DNA of 64,000 nucleotides from Pseudarthrobacter cellobiosi (GTDB lineage: Bacteria; Actinomycetota; Actinomycetes; Actinomycetales; Micrococcaceae), in NCBI RefSeq assembly GCF_023913755.1, contig NZ_JAMXBJ010000048.1, positions 1 through 64,000 on the forward strand, in the 5' to 3' direction. Positions within the stretch are counted from its first letter, which is position 1. The number at the start of each line of letters is the position of its first letter. This document shows, one piece after another, positions 17,584-26,692 of this stretch. A model generated the notes under the pieces. The model was not told where the DNA came from. It ran no database searches and saw only the letters and a program-made list of their open reading frames with translations. Both the position numbers and the translations under genes were made by a program.

Positions 17584-19233
17584 TTGGATAAGAAAATGCA
17601 CGCCGGCCAGGCAATCGTGGAATCCTTGGCACTGCACGGCGTCAACCGCGTCTTCGCTGTCCCGGGCGAAAGCTACCTTGCCGTACTGGACGGGCTCCAC
17701 GGAGCAGACATCGAGACCATCGTCTGCCGTCAGGAAGGCGGCGCCGCCTACATGGCCGAAGCCCACGGCAAGTTCACCGGTGAACCCGGCGTGGCCATGG
17801 TAACCCGCGGGCCCGGCGCAGCGAACGCTTACGTGGCCATCCACGCAGCCTGGCAGGACGCCACCCCCATGGTCCTGTTCGTCGGCCTGATCCCGGTCGC
17901 CGACCGCCAGCGCGAATCCTTCCAGGAGTTTGACCCCAACGCCTGGTTCGGCACGCAGGCCAAACGCGTCTTAGTGCTGGATGAAGCCTCCCGGGCCTCC
18001 GAAGTTGTGGCCGAAGCATTCTTCGCCGCCAAATCCGGCCGCCCCGGCCCGGTCATCATCGGCCTTCCGGAAGACGTCATCACGCACCCGTTCGCGGGCG
18101 AACTGCACCCGGTGATCACCGTTGCCGAAGGCGCAGTCTCCCCCAAGGAGCTGGAACTGGTCACCACGGCGCTTACCGCCGCCAAAAAACCTGCCATCTT
18201 CGTGGGCGGCCAGCGCTGGACCCCCGAAGCCGCGGCCGCCGTAACCACCTTTGCCGAAGCAAACGGTATCCCGGTGGTCCAGGACTGGCGCGCGTCAGAC
18301 CGCATCCCCTTCAACTCCGAGGTCTTCGTCGGAGCCCTGGGCTACGGCCGCACGCAGGACACAGCACGGATCTTCGCCGAAGCCGACCTCCTGCTGGCCA
18401 TCGGCGCCCTACCCACGGACGTTCCCACCGACGGATACACCCTGCGCCAGTCGCAGGATGCCACCAATATCCTCGTCAACATCGACACTTCCCTGCGCGG
18501 ACGCTCCGGTGCTGTCACCGCGCACATCCTCGCCTCTCCGGTCGCCTTCGCAGATGCCGTCAAGGACATCCAGCTGGGCAGGGCCGCAGAGTGGGACGCC
18601 TGGCGTGCCGCCGGACGCGCGGCACAGGCCGCCTTCAGCGCACTGCCGGACTTGACTGCCCTTCCGGCCACCCGTGAAGGAACCGGCCACATGAGCACTG
18701 TCATCTCTGAACTGGTCCGGCGCCTGCCGCAGGACGCCGTCTACAGCTTCGGCGCCGGAAACCATTGCGCCTGGGCGCAGCGGTACCTGCCCACGAACGT
18801 CTTCCCGTCCCAGCTGAGCATGCGCAACGGATCCATGGGCTACAGTGTCCCGGCAGCGGTTGCGGCATCCCTGGAGAGCCCGGAACGCCTGGCAGTCGCC
18901 ATCGCCGGAGACGGAGAATTCCTGATGAACGGCCAGGAGTTCGCCACCGCCGTCCAGCACGGGGCCGCCATGCTCATCATCGTCATGGACAACGGCCAGT
19001 ACGGCACCATCCGCGACCACCAGGAACACCACTTCCCGGGCCGAGTCAGCGGCACCCAGCTGAAGAACCCCGACTTCGCAAGCTTCGCCCGCGCTTTCGG
19101 CGGCCACGGCGAAACCGTCACCAGCGACGACGACGCAGCGTTCGCCGTCGAACGCGCACTGAAGGCCGTGCAGGACCAGCGCATTCCAGCAATCATCCAC
19201 GTCATCACCGACCCGCAGATCGCCCTCCCCTAA
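17584..19233 (+). CDS. Thiamine-diphosphate-dependent enzyme, acetolactate synthase-like
   Basis: 549 residues, TTG start with AGGAG at the right distance. N-terminal PYR domain with the cofactor-activating Glu in RQEGGAAYMAEAH and TRGPGAANAYVAIHAAW; central domain; C-terminal PP domain with GDGEFLMNGQEFATAV and the metal ligand Asn in VMDNGQYGT. The superfamily contains acetolactate synthases, 2-oxo-acid decarboxylases and lyases. Next to an aldehyde dehydrogenase and with an aminotransferase in the same regulon, a 2-oxo-acid decarboxylase giving an aldehyde is the best guess. It is not the biosynthetic IlvB: no small subunit gene is nearby. Confidence 0.85.
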   Translation: MDKKMHAGQAIVESLALHGVNRVFAVPGESYLAVLDGLHGADIETIVCRQEGGAAYMAEAHGKFTGEPGVAMVTRGPGAANAYVAIHAAWQDATPMVLFVGLIPVADRQRESFQEFDPNAWFGTQAKRVLVLDEASRASEVVAEAFFAAKSGRPGPVIIGLPEDVITHPFAGELHPVITVAEGAVSPKELELVTTALTAAKKPAIFVGGQRWTPEAAAAVTTFAEANGIPVVQDWRASDRIPFNSEVFVGALGYGRTQDTARIFAEADLLLAIGALPTDVPTDGYTLRQSQDATNILVNIDTSLRGRSGAVTAHILASPVAFADAVKDIQLGRAAEWDAWRAAGRAAQAAFSALPDLTALPATREGTGHMSTVISELVRRLPQDAVYSFGAGNHCAWAQRYLPTNVFPSQLSMRNGSMGYSVPAAVAASLESPERLAVAIAGDGEFLMNGQEFATAVQHGAAMLIIVMDNGQYGTIRDHQEHHFPGRVSGTQLKNPDFASFARAFGGHGETVTSDDDAAFAVERALKAVQDQRIPAIIHVITDPQIALP

Positions 19234-19258
19234 GCGATCCGGCCAGAAGGAGAACAAC

Positions 19259-20632
19259 ATGAGTTTGTATGCCGTCACGAACCCGGCCACCGGCGAATCC
19301 GTTAGGGACTACCCCACCGCCACCGACGCAGAAATCCAAACCTCAGTAGCCACCGCCGACGCCGCCTTCAAACGGTGGAACAAGTCGGCGCTGCCCGACC
19401 GCGTGAAGCTCCTGGGACGCGTCGCCGAGCTCTACACCGAGCGCCGCGATGAACTCGCCGCGATCGTCACCCGGGAAATGGGCAAGCCCGTCTTCCAGGC
19501 CCAGATAGAAGTGGACATCGTCGCGTCCATCTACCGTTACTACGCCGACAACGGCCCCGCCTTCCTTGAAGACGAGCAGATTGACGTTGTGGCCGGCGGC
19601 AAAGCAATTGTCCGCAAAGACGGTCTGGGTGTGCTCCTGGGCATCATGCCGTGGAACTTCCCGTATTACCAGGTGGCGCGCTTCGCCGCGCCCAACCTGA
19701 TGAACGGCAACACCATCCTGCTCAAGCACGCACCCCAGTGCCCCGAGTCTGCCCTGGCCATGGAACAGATCTTCCTGGACGCGGGCGCTCCCGAAGGCGC
19801 CTACGTCAACATCTTCGCGACCAATGAACAGGTCGCCGACATCATCGCCGACCCCCGAGTGCAGGGTATTTCCCTGACTGGCTCGGAGCGGGCCGGATCC
19901 GCCGTCGCCGAAATCGCCGGCCGCAACCTCAAGAAGGTCGTACTGGAACTCGGCGGCTCAGACCCGTTCCTGGTGCTCGATTCGGCCAACGTTGACCAGG
20001 CAGCAACGCACGCCCTGTTCGGCCGCTTCGGCAACACCGGCCAGGCCTGCAACGCAGCCAAGCGCATCATCGTCGCTGACGCCGTCTATGACGAATTCGT
20101 CGAGAAGTTCGTCAGTGCCGTCTCCTCCGTGAAGGTGGGCGACCCCACAGAGGCCGACACGTTCATGGGGCCGCTCTCCTCCACCGCTGCCCGCGACAGC
20201 CTCGCAGCACAGGTGGACGACGCCGTCGCCAAGGGTGCCACCGTACTCGCCGGCGGCAGCCGGCTGGAACAGGCCGGCGCCTGGTTCCAGCCGACAATCC
20301 TTGCCGGCGTCACCGCGGACATGCGCGCCTTCTCCGAGGAGCTCTTCGGCCCCGTTGCTGTCCTGTACCGCGTTTCCTCCGAAGATGAGGCTGTGGAGCT
20401 CGCCAACAACTCCGTCTACGGTCTCGGGGCCGTCATCCAGTCCACTGACGCGGCCAAGGCCCAGGAAATCGCAGACCGCCTGGAGACGGGCATGGTCTAC
20501 ATCAACGAAGCCCCCGGCACCGCCGCTGAGCTGCCGTTCGGCGGCATCAAGCGCTCGGGCGTAGGGCGCGAACTGGGGAAGTACGGCATGGACGAATTCG
20601 TCAACCGGAAACTGATCCGCACTGGCACCTAA
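19259..20632 (+). CDS. NAD(P)-dependent aldehyde dehydrogenase (succinate-semialdehyde type)
   Basis: 457 residues, similar in length to GabD1-type enzymes. Cofactor segment IMPWNFPYYQVARFAAPNL, catalytic Glu in LELGGSDPFLVL and nucleophile Cys in NTGQACNAAKR, and the C-terminal PFGGIKRSGVGRELGKYG. AGAAGGAG precedes the ATG. 25 nt after the TPP enzyme gene, so co-transcribed. Predicted to oxidise the aldehyde made by that enzyme to a carboxylic acid. Substrate specificity cannot be told from sequence. Confidence 0.9.
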   Translation: MSLYAVTNPATGESVRDYPTATDAEIQTSVATADAAFKRWNKSALPDRVKLLGRVAELYTERRDELAAIVTREMGKPVFQAQIEVDIVASIYRYYADNGPAFLEDEQIDVVAGGKAIVRKDGLGVLLGIMPWNFPYYQVARFAAPNLMNGNTILLKHAPQCPESALAMEQIFLDAGAPEGAYVNIFATNEQVADIIADPRVQGISLTGSERAGSAVAEIAGRNLKKVVLELGGSDPFLVLDSANVDQAATHALFGRFGNTGQACNAAKRIIVADAVYDEFVEKFVSAVSSVKVGDPTEADTFMGPLSSTAARDSLAAQVDDAVAKGATVLAGGSRLEQAGAWFQPTILAGVTADMRAFSEELFGPVAVLYRVSSEDEAVELANNSVYGLGAVIQSTDAAKAQEIADRLETGMVYINEAPGTAAELPFGGIKRSGVGRELGKYGMDEFVNRKLIRTGT

Positions 20633-20897
20633 CTACGGAATCCCGCCACAGAGGAGCCAGTAGGCCACGGACTACGTGGCCCACTGGGCACTCCCGCAAT
20701 TGAACGACTACGTTTCCCCGCTGTTGAACAACTATCTGGATTAAGAAGATGAAAAAACGCTCCATTTACCTTGCCCAGAAGGACGGGCCGACCCGTTACT
20801 CACCTTTACAAGGGCCAGCACCAAGGCCCGATTTCCTGACGCAGGGAACAAGGGCAGCCGTGGACCGCGCAGAAGTGGAAGCAGCTAGGCCCACGAC

Positions 20898-21185
20898 ATG
20901 AGCCACGCATGGCCGGCCTCCATGGACCCGACACTGGCCCTACACTCACACAGGTTTCGGTCATACGACTTCAGTCACCTTTCCGTAGGCGATCTCGTCG
21001 AGGTACGACAAGGTCATAAAGTTCACCACCGGGGGCCGGTGGATGAAGCCATCCCTGCTTTGGGATTGTTCTGGATCAGAGACACAATCACGAGTAGTCG
21101 GCTGCCTGTAAATTTCGATTCATTTGAGATCTTCATCGGCCGTCGATCAGAAAAAGAGGGAACACACCATGACGCCTGCTACTAA
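20898..21185 (+). CDS. Small protein, VGD-x-V family, copy 1
   Basis: 95 residues, function unknown. Residues 29-80 (LSVGDLVEV to SFEIF) align without gaps over 52 residues to the protein at 21714, with 13 identities including VGD, VD, W, D, RL, D and E. The pattern looks like a small beta-barrel. The start is uncertain (ATG 20898 or 20922). The 3' end overlaps the next small gene by 17 nt. Confidence 0.45.
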   Translation: MSHAWPASMDPTLALHSHRFRSYDFSHLSVGDLVEVRQGHKVHHRGPVDEAIPALGLFWIRDTITSSRLPVNFDSFEIFIGRRSEKEGTHHDACY

Positions 21186-21423
21186 AACCATCGACTCTGT
21201 CGTGGTTACAATCCGTGCCAGAACCGAAATGGAAAGCATGATTGAGTCAGCCGTATACAGGCTTCAGCCCAGGGCCCGGGAGCTTAAGAAGGGGATGCTG
21301 GTTAACCGCATCACCCGTGACGTCTTCATAGTCAGCCTGACGGATAATGCCGCCTACGGGACAATTTATGAGAGGACGAGCTGGTGTCCGGCGAGAAATT
21401 CCACAGGATCACTCGGTCTTTGA
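21169..21423 (+). CDS. Small protein of unknown function
   Basis: 84 residues. The ATG at 21169 follows AGAGGGAA at good distance. Helical N-terminus (EMESMIESAVYRLQPRARELKKG) and then a strand-rich part LVNRITRDVFIVSLTDNAAYGT. From general familiarity, similar small proteins occur in Arthrobacter, but no function is known to me. The last 15 residues look unlike the rest and may follow a frameshift. Confidence 0.5.
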   Translation: MTPATKTIDSVVVTIRARTEMESMIESAVYRLQPRARELKKGMLVNRITRDVFIVSLTDNAAYGTIYERTSWCPARNSTGSLGL

Positions 21424-21713
21424 ATCTTTCACGCTTACGGGAAGCCGACTCACCACTCTTAGCGTGGCGCGCTTCAAACGGCTCGTAGCCCTGCGGGCTC
21501 AAGCCTGGACACCCTCCTATCATGCTGTCTACGACCAAATGCTGGAGCATGCGACAGCAGAAGGCATATACCCGTCGATCCTGTCTGGGACCCTTTGGGC
21601 CGGACGCTTGAACAACCCTGGCCAGCTTCACTCGTCATTCCTCCCAGCGGGGGTCCCGCCTGTCGTTTAGAGCAGGCCATTGAAATCAGCTGCCAACAAC
21701 ACCGAGGAGAGAA

Positions 21714-21926
21714 TTGTCTTCAAAGATGAATCGCGTAGGTTCCGGCTGGGACGATGTCCAGGTTGGAGACAAAGTGCAGCTGGGCAGCAGCGCGTGCACA
21801 GAGTATGTCGGCTTAGTGGACGCCCGGACAGCGGACGGTGACATCATTTGGGTCCACGACCCTGTTGGTGGCCGCCGACTGTTTCACATCCAGGATGGCT
21901 ACGAACTACAGCTGGCCGCGTCATGA
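21714..21926 (+). CDS. Small protein, VGD-x-V family, copy 2
   Basis: 70 residues. TTG start 4 nt after a strong GAGGAG; an ATG at 21726 lies too far from it. VQVGDKVQL to GYELQ aligns gap-free with the protein at 20898. Acidic, no membrane segment, no known motif. Function unknown. Confidence 0.5.
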   Translation: MSSKMNRVGSGWDDVQVGDKVQLGSSACTEYVGLVDARTADGDIIWVHDPVGGRRLFHIQDGYELQLAAS

Positions 21927-22795
21927 CCGACCTGTGTTCTGAGGAATGCCACTACTGCTCAGGACCGGAAACCGACTAGCCAAGCCGGTCTACGTTTGCG
22001 TCATTCCGGAACAGAATTAATTGCGGCCCATCGCCTAAGCTTCAGGCCGGCCGTGTGCCGACGGAAAAGCCGGGCGGGTCGTGAACTGCGCGGAATGGAA
22101 CTTACCCGTTTGGGGTCAGTGACTATCTAGCCGTTGGCTGCACAAACTTTGCCCTCACGAGCGCTCCCCATTGGAAAATGACTGCAGCCTTGAACCAACA
22201 GGGCTACATATGGTCCATTATCGGCGTTCAAAGTACGGGAGTAGCAGTGGATGCGAGAACTCCCGTTTCGCGAAGAACCTGACGTTTCCGCAGGTCAGAA
22301 GCGCTAACTAAATTATTTGCGATTTCGGCGCGTCACGTGGATCTGGCCCGCAGCGACTGAAATTAGAGCCTTCCTGCATTACTGCATGTTTCCACGCATT
22401 GGGGGTTGCATGAATGGTGGTGTTCCGGGATTCCTTCCACGATGCTCAGGGATCCGGGCGTCGGCCTGTTCTGGGCCGTCGAACGGACGTTCGCGGCCAT
22501 CTGGATGGCTGGCGCGTGCAAATGCTTGCCCCGCCGGACTCACACTGCGGCGAGAGCGGCGTGTAGCCGCGGTTTGCTCTTGCGGGATTTATCTTGCGGC
22601 CATGGGCTCGGCCGATAAACACGCAGATTTTCAATGGCCTCTGTGATGCGTCGGGCCCGCGAGCTCGCCGAGCTCGCGGGCGTCACCTTCCCCTATGGCT
22701 TACCCAGCCGGATCCTCACCTGAGGACATCCAAGCCCATCTTGAAAGCACGCTCGGGAGTCATCGCTCTCCTGTTCCTCCACATCAGGCGCACGT
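21927..22795. other. Intergenic, no gene seen; hairpin at 22655-22681
   Basis: About 870 bases without a convincing coding frame on either strand; the open frames present have odd composition and no ribosome binding site. At the right end, 12-bp perfect arms (22655-22666, 22670-22681) around gcc form a hairpin that probably ends the pobA transcript, which comes from the right. Confidence 0.5.
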
Positions 22796-23983
22796 CTATC
22801 CGACTGCAGGCCAGCCTGTGTATGACTCCGCCAGGTAGGCCTTGCCGTGCCGTGAGGAGACCACGGAGTGCAGCTCGCCGAGTTGGCGGGCGCGATCGAA
22901 GTCGTCGGCGCCGGGGACGGTGTGCAGCATGGACGTCATCCAGTAGGAAAAGTGCTGGGCCTTCCATACCCGGTCCAGAGCGCGGTCGCTGTAGGAGTCG
23001 AGCAGCGCGGTGGAACCGTTGGAGTAGAAGGAGTCGAGGCCTTCGAAGAGAATCTTGACGTCGTGAATGGCGAGGTTGAGGCCCTTGGCGCCGGTGGGCG
23101 GGACGGTGTGGGCGGCGTCGCCGGCCAGGAAGAGGTTGCCGTGGCGCATGGGCGTGTGGACGAAGCTGCGGAAGGGCAGGACCATCTTTTCCAGGACCGG
23201 GCCTTCCTTGAGCTCGAAGCCGTTGCCGTTGACGCGCTTGCGGAATTCGGACCAGATCCGCTCGTCATCCCAGTCAGCCACGTTTTCCTTGGGGTCGCAC
23301 TGGAAGTACATCCGCTGGACGGTCTCGGTGCGCTGGCTGATCAGGGCGAAGCCGTGCTCGGAGTTGGCGTAAATCAACTCATCCGCGCTGCGCGGGGCCT
23401 CGGTGAGGATACCGAACCAGGCGAACGGGTACTCGTGGAAATACTGGGTCCGCGCGGCCTCCGGCACCTGGCGGCGGCAGTGGCTGCGGGAACCGTCGGC
23501 GCCCACGAGGAAGTCGGCCTGGATCTCGAACTCCATGCCGTCAGCGTCGGTGAACCAGACCTTCGGCTTGCCTTCGAGGTCGTGAACGGTGGTGTCCGTG
23601 ACGCTGTAGCGGACGTCGCCACCGTCGGCCTCCCGCCGTGCGGCGAGGTCTGCGAACACGTCGGTCTGGGGGTAGAGCCAGACGGACTCGCCCACGAGGT
23701 CCTTGAAGTCGATGCGGTGGCTTTCGCCGTTGAAACGCAGCTCGATGCCGTCGTGGCGGTCGCCTTCGCGCAGCACACGGTCCGAAACGCCGGAGTCCAC
23801 CAGCATGTTCACGGTCCCGTGCTCCAGGATGCCTGCCCGGACGGTTTCCTGGATTTCCTTGCGGGTGCGGATTTCCACCACGACCGATTCGATGCCCTGC
23901 TTGGCCAGCAGGTGGGAGAGCATGAGGCCGGCAGGGCCTGCGCCCATGATGGCCACCTGGGTGGTGATGGTTGTGCGTGCCAT
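22796..23983 (-). CDS. pobA: 4-hydroxybenzoate 3-monooxygenase
   Basis: 395 residues, full length for PobA. FAD motif GAGPAGLMLSHLL at residue 14, RAGILEHG, the second FAD motif LFLAGDAAHTVPPTGAKGLNLAIHDV, and the DG segment near VGADGSRSHCRR. It hydroxylates 4-hydroxybenzoate to protocatechuate with NAD(P)H and oxygen. It is alone: no protocatechuate ring-cleavage genes are in the window. An IclR regulator gene lies directly upstream on the same strand. It could feed on a 4-hydroxyaryl acid made by the LysR regulon, but this is inference. Confidence 0.95.
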   Translation of the reverse strand: MARTTITTQVAIMGAGPAGLMLSHLLAKQGIESVVVEIRTRKEIQETVRAGILEHGTVNMLVDSGVSDRVLREGDRHDGIELRFNGESHRIDFKDLVGESVWLYPQTDVFADLAARREADGGDVRYSVTDTTVHDLEGKPKVWFTDADGMEFEIQADFLVGADGSRSHCRRQVPEAARTQYFHEYPFAWFGILTEAPRSADELIYANSEHGFALISQRTETVQRMYFQCDPKENVADWDDERIWSEFRKRVNGNGFELKEGPVLEKMVLPFRSFVHTPMRHGNLFLAGDAAHTVPPTGAKGLNLAIHDVKILFEGLDSFYSNGSTALLDSYSDRALDRVWKAQHFSYWMTSMLHTVPGADDFDRARQLGELHSVVSSRHGKAYLAESYTGWPAVG

Positions 23984-24076
23984 GGTATTCCTCGCTTCGT
24001 TACGGATCCCGGCGTTTCGGACCGGGATGAGTCTGGAATCAGTGTGGCGTGCGCTGCATGATTGGCGTTACCTATC

Positions 24077-24091
24077 TTCTGTTGAACGGAA
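24077..24091. promoter_or_regulatory. Putative IclR operator before pobA
   Basis: A 15-bp near-palindrome, TTCTGTT-G-AACGGAA, one mismatch between arms, lies 94 bp upstream of the pobA start and just behind the stop of the IclR gene. Size and symmetry fit IclR-type operators. Confidence 0.45.
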
Positions 24092-24097
24092 GTAAGA

Positions 24098-24838
24098 TTA
24101 ATCGCCGAGTTGGCGGCCTATCCCCCGCGCCGCTGTCTGCAGCGCCGGAACCAGGGCCTGGAAACGCATTTCCGCCAGCGGAACTACGACGCCGAGCGCC
24201 GCCACCGTCCGCCGCTTGCCGTCCAAGACCGGAACGGCAATGCCCCAGGTATCCGGGTCGACGACGCCAGCGAGCTGCGCGTAGCCCTGCTGGGCGGCTT
24301 CGGCCAGCAAATGGCGGACGCCGTCGGTAGTCAACCTACCGGCCGGGTCCGCGAATTGCTCGAGGTACTCCGCCTGCACCTCACGGCTCTGGTGCGACAT
24401 TAACGCCAGTCCGGCAGAGGAAATATGTACGGGCATTCGCCCTGCAATCCGTGCCCGGTTAGCGACGGATCCACGCCGCGAAAGCCGCTCCACAAAGAGC
24501 GCTTCCCAGCCATCCAGCACGGCCAGATTCACGTTCTGATTCAGGACCTGCTGGATATCCTCCATGAAGGGCATCGCCGCCTGGCGCAGTGCCAACGTGG
24601 GCGAATTCCTGTTGACAAGTTCCCATAGCCGCAGCCCGAGCCGCACATTCCCACCGACGCCAAGTTCCAACAGGCCGTGCTCGGAAAGTTGCCGGACCAG
24701 CCGGTGGGCCGAAGACAACGGAAGGCCTGACCTTGCAGCGAGGTCGGACAACGGTAGCGACGTCACGCCCTCAGGAAAGGCCGCAATCACCCGAACCACG
24801 CGGTCCACCACGGAATCACCTGATGCAGAATTTGCCAC
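24098..24838 (-). CDS. IclR-family regulator, probable regulator of pobA
   Basis: 246 residues from the GTG at 24838, which has AAGGA 7 nt ahead; a much longer open frame upstream gives an atypical N-terminus. Winged helix: DRVVRVIAAFPEG to ARSGLPLSSAHRLVRQLSEHGLLE. The rest is the IclR effector domain (LFVERLSRRG, GIAVPVLDGKRR). Directly precedes pobA on the same strand, and IclR proteins commonly control pobA (PobR type), so this role is likely. Confidence 0.85.
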   Translation of the reverse strand: MANSASGDSVVDRVVRVIAAFPEGVTSLPLSDLAARSGLPLSSAHRLVRQLSEHGLLELGVGGNVRLGLRLWELVNRNSPTLALRQAAMPFMEDIQQVLNQNVNLAVLDGWEALFVERLSRRGSVANRARIAGRMPVHISSAGLALMSHQSREVQAEYLEQFADPAGRLTTDGVRHLLAEAAQQGYAQLAGVVDPDTWGIAVPVLDGKRRTVAALGVVVPLAEMRFQALVPALQTAARGIGRQLGD

Positions 24839-25379
24839 GGCTGAATCCTTCGCGTCGTCGGTTGAAGTTCCATTCAATGGTACGGCTTTGGATGGACCCG
24901 TGGCGCCGCTAAGGCGGCTACGCCGACCTGGAATTGACCCCGGAGGACACAACGCGGGTGACGGCGCCGCTGCGACGCCCACGGCGGCACCCATCACTGA
25001 TTGCACGATTCTGGACCCCCGCGGATATGGAGGCACTTGGGACCCGGGAATCTGACTGATCCTGACGGCCTATCGGTGGCTCTAAGGCTTTTCCGAAGGT
25101 CTGACTCCTTTTCACGAGGCTTACTCCCGCCTCATGAATACCCGCCCCTGCCAGTTCAAAAACCCGGGAAACGCGGGAACGAAGCGCCTATGGGTTTATT
25201 GCGTCAAGCTGGCGAGGGCTCGTGCGCTGCGTAACCTCTTACCTTGCACCTTCGAGCGACTGGGCGCTTACTTGTGGGAGAGGCCATGCCACTGGACCTC
25301 CCGGGGACCAGCCAGCGCGGGCCCCTTTCGCAGGGTAGTGGCAAGAAGGGCTCTCTCACGCCACTATCGGAGGATGATT
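24839..25379. other. Intergenic, no complete gene seen
   Basis: About 540 bases. On the plus strand a 40-codon stretch after a TAA near 24914 reads YADLELTPEDTTRV and ends at a TGA near 25057; it has no start and could be the tail of a lost gene. Nothing else convincing. Confidence 0.35.
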
Positions 25380-25664
25380 ATGTTTGCTCGAGTCAGCACC
25401 TACCGGCCCGGTCCGGGCAGCTCCGGCGCACCTTCAGACGAGACGGTTAAGCGGGTGCTTGGACTTCCGGGATGCTTGGGAATCTATTACTTGCTTGGAA
25501 AGGACAACAAGTCACTTTCGATCACTCTGTGGGGTGATGAAGAAGCCCTGGCGGGGAGTAAGCAGCAGGCGGACAAAATCCGTGCGGAGACGAGCGCCGA
25601 GCAACATATGCAGATCCTTGGTGTGGAGGAATTCGAAGTGCTCACACAACAACTCGCTGATTAG
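25380..25664 (+). CDS. Small dimeric alpha-beta barrel protein (ABM-like)
   Basis: 94 residues. GGAGG lies 6 nt before the ATG at 25380; a longer frame upstream is not needed. MFARVSTYRPG start and a pattern of strand-helix-strand-strand-helix (LGIYYLLGKDNKSLSITLWGDEEAL, helix SKQQADKIRAE) fit antibiotic-biosynthesis-monooxygenase/stress-response barrels. Members bind or oxidise small aromatics or degrade heme, but the family is too diverse to assign a reaction. Converges on the amidohydrolase-2 gene. Confidence 0.6.
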   Translation: MFARVSTYRPGPGSSGAPSDETVKRVLGLPGCLGIYYLLGKDNKSLSITLWGDEEALAGSKQQADKIRAETSAEQHMQILGVEEFEVLTQQLAD

Positions 25665-25692
25665 GCTGGGTTGGGCCGATAGTCTTTTTTGG

Positions 25693-26571
25693 CTAGAGTC
25701 CGAGCAGGCGAACTGCGTTGGCTTTGAGTATTTTGTGCCTGACTTCGTCGTGCAGATCGAGCAGCGCAAAGTCTTTCATCCACCGGTCTGGTGTGATCAG
25801 AGGAAAATCTGAGCCGAACAGCACCTTGTCCTGCAGGAGTGAATTTGCCTGCCGTACCAGACTTGCCGGAAAGTACTTCGGCGACCAGCCCGAGAGATCT
25901 ATCCAAACATTCTGTTTGTGAGTCGCTACAGCCAGAGCTTCTTCCTGCCAGGGGACGGAGGGGTGGGCCATGATGATTTGGAGGTCGGGGAAGTCGGCGG
26001 CCACGGAATCGAGCAGGATGGGGTTTGATAGCCCTAGTTTGATGCCGAACCCACCGGGGAGTCCGGATCCGATGCCTGTTTGGCCTGTGTGAAAAATGAC
26101 CGGCAATTTGAGCGTTTGAAGGGCTTCGTATAGGGGGTAGAACTCGGTATTGCTAGGGTCAAAGTTCTGGACGCTTGGGTGGAACTTGAATCCACGCACG
26201 CCGTAGTCCTCCGCTAGCCGGACGGCGCGGTTGATGGCCTCGGGTCCGTGGTTCGGATCCACGGACCCGAATGGGATCAGGACGTCATTGTTTTCGGCTG
26301 CGCCGCGGGCTATTTCCTCGCTGCTGTTTGGTGGATGGCCGAGATGACTGGAAGCATCCACGGTGAAGACGACGGCCGCCATTTTGCGTTCCCGGTACAT
26401 GTCGGCAATTTCGTTCAGAGCGGGCCGGGGACCACTGGTCTTGAAGTATTTGCTGGCTGCTTTCACCAGTGTTGACGGCAGTGCGTTATGGCCGTGGTCA
26501 TCCACTTCGATGTGGACGTGCATGTCGATGGCCACGAGCGATTCGACGTCGAGCCGGTATTCATAAGGCAT
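25693..26571 (-). CDS. Amidohydrolase-2 family protein (ACMSD-like)
   Basis: 292 residues with GGAGG before the ATG. Metal site HVH in AIDMHVHIEV, VRGFKFHPSVQNF, HTGQTG, IMAHPSVPW and LFGSDFPLITP, with a C-terminal NAVRLLG helix as in amidohydrolase-2 proteins. The family includes decarboxylases and hydrolases of aromatic acids (ACMSD, gamma-resorcylate decarboxylase, 4-oxalomesaconate-type enzymes). Two IclR genes lie upstream on the same strand and may control it. Confidence 0.82.
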   Translation of the reverse strand: MPYEYRLDVESLVAIDMHVHIEVDDHGHNALPSTLVKAASKYFKTSGPRPALNEIADMYRERKMAAVVFTVDASSHLGHPPNSSEEIARGAAENNDVLIPFGSVDPNHGPEAINRAVRLAEDYGVRGFKFHPSVQNFDPSNTEFYPLYEALQTLKLPVIFHTGQTGIGSGLPGGFGIKLGLSNPILLDSVAADFPDLQIIMAHPSVPWQEEALAVATHKQNVWIDLSGWSPKYFPASLVRQANSLLQDKVLFGSDFPLITPDRWMKDFALLDLHDEVRHKILKANAVRLLGL

Positions 26572-26692
26572 GGGTTTTCCTCCTTCAGTGCGGGGCAGTG
26601 ACAGAGCGCCTGCTGCAGCTCTGTCCGGGAGCGGTTCGGAACGGTCAGGGGCTGTTCTTGCGCGTTCACAGGCCGGCGTCGGGCCGGTGCCG

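Noticed and set aside
17584..19233. Assignment of the TPP enzyme as biosynthetic acetolactate synthase
   Set aside because: No ilvN-like regulatory subunit or ilvC nearby; context and promoter place it in a catabolic set.
24839..25036. N-terminal extension of the IclR regulator
   Set aside because: The extra 66 residues are not IclR-like; GTG 24838 with AAGGA gives the normal family length.
25134..25379. Long N-terminal extension of the ABM-like protein
   Set aside because: GGAGG lies 6 nt before ATG 25380 and family similarity begins there; the upstream residues have odd composition.
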